Of a stretch of DNA of 64,000 bases, positions 58,101 through 64,000 are shown piece after piece. The DNA comes from Lyophyllum atratum. Taxonomy: Eukaryota; Basidiomycota; Agaricomycetes; Agaricales; Lyophyllaceae. The notes below the pieces were generated by a model, which searched no databases, was not told where the DNA came from, and was given only the letters and a program-made list of their open reading frames with translations. The translations under genes and the position numbers were made by a program. Numbering within the stretch: position 1 is the stretch's first letter; every line of letters starts with the position of its first letter. The stretch spans positions 1,054,001 to 1,118,000 of the forward strand of contig JACGCN010000005.1 in NCBI GenBank assembly GCA_014905825.1. The letters are read 5' to 3'.

Positions 58101-58359
58101 AGCAGTTATCGAGAAGAGAAGACGCAACGAAAAGGAGCCAGGCGTTGCAAGCAGCGTTCTAACTCCTACGCATGTCCTTAGGAGCGTTATATCACGCGCG
58201 GAGGGCTCTAACTCGCAGAGAGGTGTTCTGGGTGTGGCCATGTTTGAATGCCTCGCAAGATTGGGTGTTCCGGCAACTCCTAATGACCCTCCAACAGGAG
58301 AGGGGACCCAGGGGCAAGCACACGAGCCTGTGGTTTCGGTCAAGCAGGAGGAGTTTTAG
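55116..58359 (+). CDS. YEATS-domain protein with C2H2-like finger
   Basis: Exons 55116-55284, 55346-56374, 56429-56496, 56540-56758, 56809-56998, 57043-57105, 57149-57264 and 57319-58359 give 964 aa. N-terminal helices (LDLEISLRRRLAETIESRIT) are followed by a C2H2-like element near residue 145 (CPTCLRKTFTSLQGLLNHAR), then a YEATS domain at about 390-530 (RVIVMDRSLWIPPEGR; HKWMISVDSPSY; EPFLAKVELHFSGTPSSDGK), and a long C-terminal region with NYVETWCSTCGQGVEAH and helices near 660-900. YEATS domains read acetylated or crotonylated histone lysines. The layout recalls YEATS2-type proteins of acetyltransferase complexes, but complex membership is inference. The second exon's acceptor had to be the AAG at 55344-55345 to keep the frame. 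Confidence 0.83.
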
Positions 58360-59031
58360 AATAGCTTGTTCGATCGGGTCCTCTGGTGGTCAAATTCACA
58401 CTGGCAATCTCAGTCAATTCCCATCATGTCCTCGATATCCGTGTTGAATCCGTTCCTCCTGATCTGTACTCCGAGGAAGCTTGGACGTAGTATTTTAGGC
58501 CAATCACCAGGACCTCGTGCGCCACTTTGGGCACCGGGCATCGCGGACACAAAGCATCATATACTCATGGTACGCAATTTTGCCAATGGACGATGTTTAG
58601 GTCTCACGTTAATCTCACTTCATGAAGGCACAACTTCTCGTTCGGCTCTGCTTCCGTGGGCTCCTTATCATCGACCTTCCACCGCTTCTCAATGAATTCT
58701 CCCTCGGAGTAGACACGCCCATGGTGATCTCACCGATCCGCGCATCTTGTCCAGAGCCGCCAGACTCGTCGATCACAAAATTCTCTGTTGCTACAGAGTT
58801 CAGAAGTGATGGTCTTGTCTCGTCTGGATCCGCCACAAGCGGCAAGGACAGCTTCGAACTTGTTGCTTCTCGTCCGATAGAAGTTGTGCTATGGGGCATT
58901 TCTTTTCCTGCACCTTGGCCCCGGAGTCGTTGGACCTGGTATATAAAGAGATCACTTCTAGCCTCCTGTTCTCATTTTCTTCTCTTCCAGTCGTCTTCCT
59001 TCACAATCGTCGGTCGGACTCGCATCCTGCT
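58360..59031. other. Intergenic region, promoter of the GH128-type gene
   Basis: Contains the 3' flank of the YEATS gene and the promoter of the hydrolase gene, including a TATA box. A plus-strand frame at 58622-59128 overlaps but has no motif. Confidence 0.55.
58940..58948 (+). promoter_or_regulatory. TATA box of the GH128-type gene
   Basis: TATATAAAG stands about 84 bp upstream of the ATG at 59032, followed by a pyrimidine-rich leader (58970-59010), as expected for a regulated secreted enzyme gene. Confidence 0.6.
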
Positions 59032-60378
59032 ATGGTCTGTAAGAACAATCTCCGAACGTGCTTTGCAGTATTCCTCGCAACTTGGGAGGTTGTGGCAGCT
59101 AAGCACGGGTTGCGGGCTCACCGATTAAGCCATCATCAGCACTTCGCCCATCACCCACATTCGATCCCAGATGCGGACTCAAGCCTTACCACGCCCCTTC
59201 ATGTCCCTACTATCTTACCGAATTCCCACCCTGGGACGCAAACCAGCCGTTTGACACCCTCCACCTCTCAGACTTACCCACACATCACTCCAAGCAATCA
59301 CGCCTTGAGTGGCTCCGATATCTCAAAAGCTACTGCCACAACACTTCGTACCACGACGTCGATGTCCCCCTTGACTCCAAACGGTATCAAGGCTGGCATC
59401 GCAGGCGGAGATGCCTACCCGTTCTTCAAGGACCATATTGGGTGGTGGTATGATTGGTATGTCCGAACTCTTGCTCCCGGGCTATCATGGGCGTCCTGAT
59501 CTCCACCTTGTCAGGACCCCTAACCCCATGAAGTCAGGCAAACCGGTCGGCATTCCCATGCTTTGGGGTGGCGGCACCGCAGACGCGACCGATGCTGCGC
59601 GTCTAGCTGCTTTCAAGAAAATCTCGACACCGCCTACCTATGTCTTAGCATACGAGGAGCCTGACTGCCCTCCTGGTTCTGGTTCTGCTGGAATGTCCGT
59701 GTCCTCCGGTGTTGCTGGTTGGGAATCATTGATCGTGCCTCTGGGGAAGAAGGGCTCCATCATGGTGAGCCCGTCGATGTGCAGTACGTCGTTTCACAGT
59801 TATGTGGCAGCCGGGTTAAAATTATGACCTTCAGAACAGGCTGACGAAACTTGGCTTGCACAGTTCAAGTCGAAGATCTCTATGGAGTGGGACATCACTT
59901 CTATCCACATCAATAAGAACAATCTCGCGGGCGTGAAGAAGGATATTGTAACCTCAAATCGCATTGATACCGAGAGCAATCACTGACTACACCGCAGGAA
60001 CATTACTGGAATACGTACAAGAAGCCAATTTGGGTGACAGAGTTTGCCTGCGTCAATGGTCAGCCCTAATGCCACTTTGTTCATGCGATGCAGCCCTCTA
60101 AAGCCTGCTCCTCCAGATAAAGACGGGTTTACCCCTTGTACAAACCAAGACGAAATCAACGCCTACATCAACGACATCGTGCCATACCTACAGTCACATG
60201 AACGCGTTTATGCCTATGCGTACAGTAATGGTTTGGGACTCGGAAACGTCTGGCCCTTGATGCACGGTGGTTCTTTAAGGTCTGCATATCCCTGAGTTCC
60301 TTTACGACCTTGAGCTGACTTATGCTTTACAGTGCATCGGGAAAGACGTATCTCGCAGCCATTAGCAAGTATCATTAA
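59032..60378 (+). CDS. Secreted glycoside hydrolase, GH128-type
   Basis: Exons 59032-59456, 59515-59783, 59835-59947, 59998-60058, 60117-60279 and 60333-60378 give 358 aa. A signal peptide (LRTCFAVFLATWEVVAA) is followed by a His-rich then Ser/Thr/Pro-rich linker to about residue 110, and the catalytic core: GIAGGDAYPFFKDHIGWWYD, VGIPMLWGGGT, TYVLAYEEPDC with the likely acid/base Glu, SMCKQADETWLAQF, DITSIHINKNNLAG, PIWVTEFACVND with the likely nucleophile Glu, and YAYSNGLGLGNVWPLM. GH128 enzymes cleave beta-1,3-glucans and act on fungal cell walls or stored glucan. The linker is probably O-glycosylated. Length and the two Glu motifs are intact. Confidence 0.88.
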
Positions 60379-60636
60379 TTTTCGTACTTCGTTGCAAGCA
60401 CAATATGACGTCACCAAGCATGGAGGAATGGCGGGACTGTTTCTCGAACTTGTATATCAACCATTTTATTTACCTACTCATCAACCCCTCTACGATGACC
60501 GTTTTGCCCATACCGCCATTTAGTGCGCTTTATGTTACAGCATATGTACTACACTTTCAATGGACAGATGTAAAAGCGCTGGTGAAATTAGAAAATTAGT
60601 TATGCTAGTCTACCACAACATCATCGACGGGCCGTC

Positions 60637-61946
60637 CTATCTCAAGCCCATCTCCTTCTCTCGCTTCAATGCCTCTCTCCTCCGCCTTTCATTTTCTTCG
60701 CGGATCTCTTGCGACAAACGATCCAACCTGTCCTTGTCCTCTGGTGCACCAAGCTCCGCTTTCCAAGCATCGGGATTCCTGAGTTTAAACCCAAGCTTCC
60801 TCTTGACCTGCGCGACGTACCCAACCTCACTCACGCTTCTCGCAATCTTATCCATCTTCCGTCGTTCCGGAGTCATCATCGCCAGAACATGCGCAGGTGG
60901 GCCCTTGTTCTGTCGCAAGATAGTCCGTCGTAGAACTTCCCCCCGTCGCTCACGTTCTCGCTCACGCGTCTTGTTCGCGATCTTTTCTCGTCGCGCCGCC
61001 ATGATAGCCTCGAGCATTTCCGGCGGGTAAGGCGCATCACGTCGTTGTATACCGCGCGGGAAGGTTTGATGTATGCTATTTCGCTGTTCTTCGAGCGGTT
61101 CCACTGGCAAGTGAGGACGTTTAAGCAGTGGAGCGCTTAAATATGTGTCAACGACGTACTCCATTCTTTTATGTGCGATGCAAAGACTGGCATAAAAGTT
61201 TTGTCACTTCCAGCCAGCTTCGCCACGCCTGTTTCAAATTCGGCCTCTAATTTGAGATCATTAATGGACTCCCGTAGGTCCAAGAGCCTCAACGCCTGCC
61301 GTTCGCGGGCCATGCGGCGCTTGTGGATCATGCTGGTGATTGCCCACGGTTGGGGTTTCAGTCGTGGAAGCGGGCGATTCGCATGAGTAGGACGCAGGAA
61401 TCCGCCAGTCATGATAGGCCGGTTGGCGAGCTTGATTCGCCAGGCCAGTTCATTGCGTGCGAGGTGTTTCCAGTATTCCTTGTCGCTCTTCGTTGCGAGG
61501 GCTTGAGAGTATCTCTGCAGTATAGCTTGTTGTTTCTCGTCACCTGCGTTTGCTCGTTTGAAGGCATCGAGGAACTTCCAGAGTGTCAATCGTATGGCAA
61601 GACGTCCTTGAAGATATAGCTGACGTACCTTGTACCCTTTGACGAGATTCTTCTTGGTAGCATCCGTTCCTGTTAAGTGATGATTCCGTCGAAACAGCAT
61701 CCTGACACGGTGTTTAATCTAAATCTTTGAATGCAAGGCAAGAAGAGATGACCGGGTTTAGCTTACCTCGTCTGTGGGTGCCTCCCTCAACAAACCGCGA
61801 TATAGTGACCATAATGTTGGAAGTCGATGTGCAGCGAGTTGACAAAACGGCACTCGCGGCCTGACACGTCGTAGAGGCGATATAAGACGCGCCAAGTTGG
61901 CACGGAATGCTAGAGACTCCTGTGACGGTCCATGGTCCTGTCGCAT
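60637..61946 (-). CDS. LYR-motif (Complex1_LYR) protein with one-base frame break
   Basis: Exons 61946-61767, 61718-61629 and 61574-60637; about 402 aa. The LYR motif lies at residues 45-56 (LWSLYRGLLREA) with downstream Phe/Arg positions typical of the family (KHRVRMLFRRNHHLTG). LYR proteins pair with acyl carrier protein in mitochondria and serve iron-sulfur transfer or complex assembly. This one is long, with a C-terminal basic coiled-coil region (EKIANKTRERERERRGEV; ARSVSEVGYVAQVKRKLGFK) found in fungal relatives. The reading frame changes by one base at the T4 run 61199-61202 (A4 on the coding strand); adding one base there would restore 403 codons. Intron 61628-61575 is 54 nt and free of stops. 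Confidence 0.78.
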
Positions 61947-62236
61947 TTGCCAAATGGTGGATTGAGCTGCATGTACACAAGAACTTGAAGTTTCGAGGTC
62001 AGACGGAGTCCAAAACGGGCATTATTGTGATTGTGCGCCCACATGAAGCGCCCAGCTCCTTTATCGTTGCACTCAGACGGGCAGAGTCAATCACCAATAT
62101 GAGCACTATCGAAGCGTACAGGTGACATGGTCTAGGAGATTAACTAGGATAATATTGTCCAGAGCCGGCGTGCTAGTCCTGCACGGGTATCACGGTCATT
62201 ACAGAACAGCAAAGGTAACGATGATGCAATGGGTCA

Positions 62237-63876
62237 TTAATAGACGTAAGGAATGATACGAGACGGGACGAGCTTTTTATAAGTGTCCCAATCCTTGCCG
62301 TACCTGAGGGTCACAAGACAACCATGAGCAAGAACAGAATAAATGAGACGAGGGAAAGGAGCCTCGTACTTTTTATGGCAGTTCTCATCATCGCGACGTT
62401 GTCGGTGGATGAGCAATACCGCAAAGTAGCAGACGTAGAAGTAGGTGATGGGGGTGTCAAATCCCGTGGGCAAGGACCAGGCCAGGGCCATTAGGAGATC
62501 ACCACTAGAATTTCGAGGTCAGAACATGTGTGGGGAGCAAAAAGAAGATCAAGCTCACAGATAATTAGGGTGTCTGGAAGCACCCCACCATCCTGAAGTG
62601 AGAAGTTTCGACCCGCTCGCGGTGGTGAAGAATTTCAAGTCTGTGGTTTTAGCGTGTCAGCATGAGAGGATAGAAACATAGTGGGCGACCTTACTTTTCG
62701 GGTTCTTTCCGTTCCGGAAGTCGTTTTTCTCACCGTTTGCGTCTCTGAAGATATAATAGCCGGTGATGTTGACCATCACGATCACAGCGGTCCATACCGG
62801 CCCAAGCTCGACGTGCTTGAACGCGAGATAACGAGCCTGGAGGGAGTAGGTGAAAGGAACCCAGGCCAAGTCGCCGACGGCGAGCATGAATCCAAACCCG
62901 TCGGTGGTGATATCCATTGTTGTGAAAATGGCAGTCTATTTGCATTATCAGCACAAGCTTGAGAGAATTGGCAGGAGCACGCACCTCGTTGTACAACCCA
63001 TCGGCGACGTACCAGATCTGGAAAGCCAATACAAGCCACATTGAGTCGGTGACCTTATTCAAGCCACCACGACGCGTCGCTTGTTCGCACATCATGCTGA
63101 TGTCAATGAGGGCCCATAGAATTAAACCAGGTCTGAGCTCATTGAAAGACTTGAGGTCAAGGGAACCAATGGAAGGATTGAGTTCGCGACCAATGAAGAA
63201 CTACAGCATCGAAGTCAGGCTAGGTCGAAATATTGCGAGAATAAAGCCTACGTCGTAGATGAAGTTCCCAGAATTGCCACCGAGCGCAAGCAGCTTGCCT
63301 TCTTGGAATGAAATTGCATAGCAGAAGAGGGCCTGTATGACTGACATGAGGACTGACGCGGTCACGAAGCCAACCCATTTCTCATAAAGGAAAGTGAAAG
63401 ACTCGGGGCCATAACGGTAAATGGTCCCGCATGTGAGGCCCAACGCCAGCAAGAAGGTCGCGAACGCTGGGGTTGCGAGTTAACTCACGAGACACTGAGG
63501 GAACAACACGACGCGTACCATTAATTTTGTATGACTTCTTCTCTCCCGTACGCATCGTGGTGCCCTCGACGCGATCACCCGGTAAAACAGCCCACGCGAC
63601 GATGCAGAACGCGTACCATGCGAGGTACATCAAGGTGGCTTCGGTATCCCATAGAGATTTCCACCAGTCCGGATTCGACATGGAAGCTACGATCTGGTCG
63701 GGAATTGTTTGGAGATTCGGAGGACATCCATTCGCCTCGGAACAGCCAAAATAGAGAGCGTAGGTGATAATGGGAACGGTCGTGGTCACAAACAAGGCGC
63801 CTGGTGGGCCCAGAAACTCGTAGGACGTGGTCCGCGGGTTGAGCTCAGAGCCCGCCTTGTTTTTGGAGGAAGACAT
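62237..63876 (-). CDS. ERG24: Delta(14)-sterol reductase ERG24
   Basis: Exons 63876-63519, 63466-63252, 63200-62985, 62935-62695, 62640-62559, 62504-62370 and 62303-62237 give 437 aa. ERG24 reduces the C14-C15 double bond left after lanosterol demethylation, using NADPH in the ER membrane, a step of ergosterol synthesis and the target of morpholine fungicides. Signatures: LNPRTTSYEFLGPPGAL near the start, NSGNFIYDFFIGRELNPSIG, LRPGLILWALIDISMMCEQA, DGFGFMLAVGDLAWVPFTYS (family motif 1 type), and LLTSGWWGASRHPNYLGDLL with DENCHKKYGKDWDTYKKLVP (motif 2 type, cofactor side). About 8-10 helices. An in-frame ATG also exists at 63999, near the window edge, and would add 41 hydrophilic residues; 63876 fits family N termini better. 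Confidence 0.93.
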
Positions 63877-64000
63877 GGTGGTGGGAGCCAAGGGTATGTA
63901 TCCGTTTGGAGGAGTGGCACGATTTTGATGAGACGAAGTCGCATGATTACTCTCACACTGAATGGCATCATGCTCGCCCAGAGGTCTTGCAGTGTCCATC

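Noticed and set aside
61134..61153. 20-nt intron that would repair the LYR-gene frame
   Set aside because: It is far below the usual fungal intron size; a missing base in the A4 run explains the break better.
63877..63999. In-frame upstream ATG of ERG24 at 63999
   Set aside because: It would add 41 low-complexity residues not typical of the family. It stays possible because the window ends there.

Overview
The window is ordinary nuclear DNA of a filamentous fungus, most likely an agaricomycete basidiomycete. The signs are genes densely split by short introns (about 150 introns, mostly 48-60 nt, GT-AG with a few GC-AG), very short exons, closely spaced genes on both strands, and a fungal gene set (ERG24, COQ9, MIC60, eIF3j, Nup49, Med22, OPT and Atg22-type transporters). 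Most real genes are cut by introns, so no single open frame represents them. The models here were built by joining exons in frame by hand and checking that coding lengths divide by three.

Layout. 0-4.1 kb: one tiny Tyr/Asn/Ser/Gly-rich gene (1818-2158) in otherwise gene-poor DNA. 4.1-6.8 kb: Mediator subunit Med22 and a conserved fungal one-pass membrane protein. 7.1-10.6 kb: a 23-exon oligopeptide transporter, divergent from a PB1-domain protein (11.5-13.9 kb). 14.1-17.7 kb: an Arp10-like actin-related protein and a peroxisomal-type solute carrier. 18.0-19.1 kb: a family-16 methyltransferase, tail-to-tail with two tandem arrestin-fold paralogues (19.2-22.7 kb). 24.5-29.4 kb: an Atg22-like transporter head-to-head with MIC60. 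29.6-34.0 kb: a conserved unknown, the GLFG nucleoporin Nup49 and a DUF427 protein. 34-40.5 kb: mostly gene-poor, with one small conserved-looking gene and decayed open frames. 40.5-49.4 kb: a DUF202 membrane protein, a type II DnaJ, a large ankyrin-RCC1-BTB (IBtk-like) protein and eIF3j. 49.5-64 kb: COQ9, an AAAP amino-acid transporter, a YEATS-domain protein, a secreted GH128-type hydrolase, a LYR-motif protein and sterol C-14 reductase ERG24.

Functional themes are housekeeping: sterol and ubiquinone synthesis, mitochondrial architecture, translation initiation, nuclear pore, transcription and solute transport. No biosynthetic cluster, mobile element, CRISPR array or defence system is supported, and I found no convincing undescribed multi-gene system.

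The most useful oddities are three genes, each broken by a single base at or next to a homopolymer (DnaJ, AAAP transporter, LYR protein), which points to sequence error more than gene death; three clear GC-AG introns plus a fourth candidate; two 54-nt introns without stop codons that could be retained in frame; and several conserved genes with no known function.
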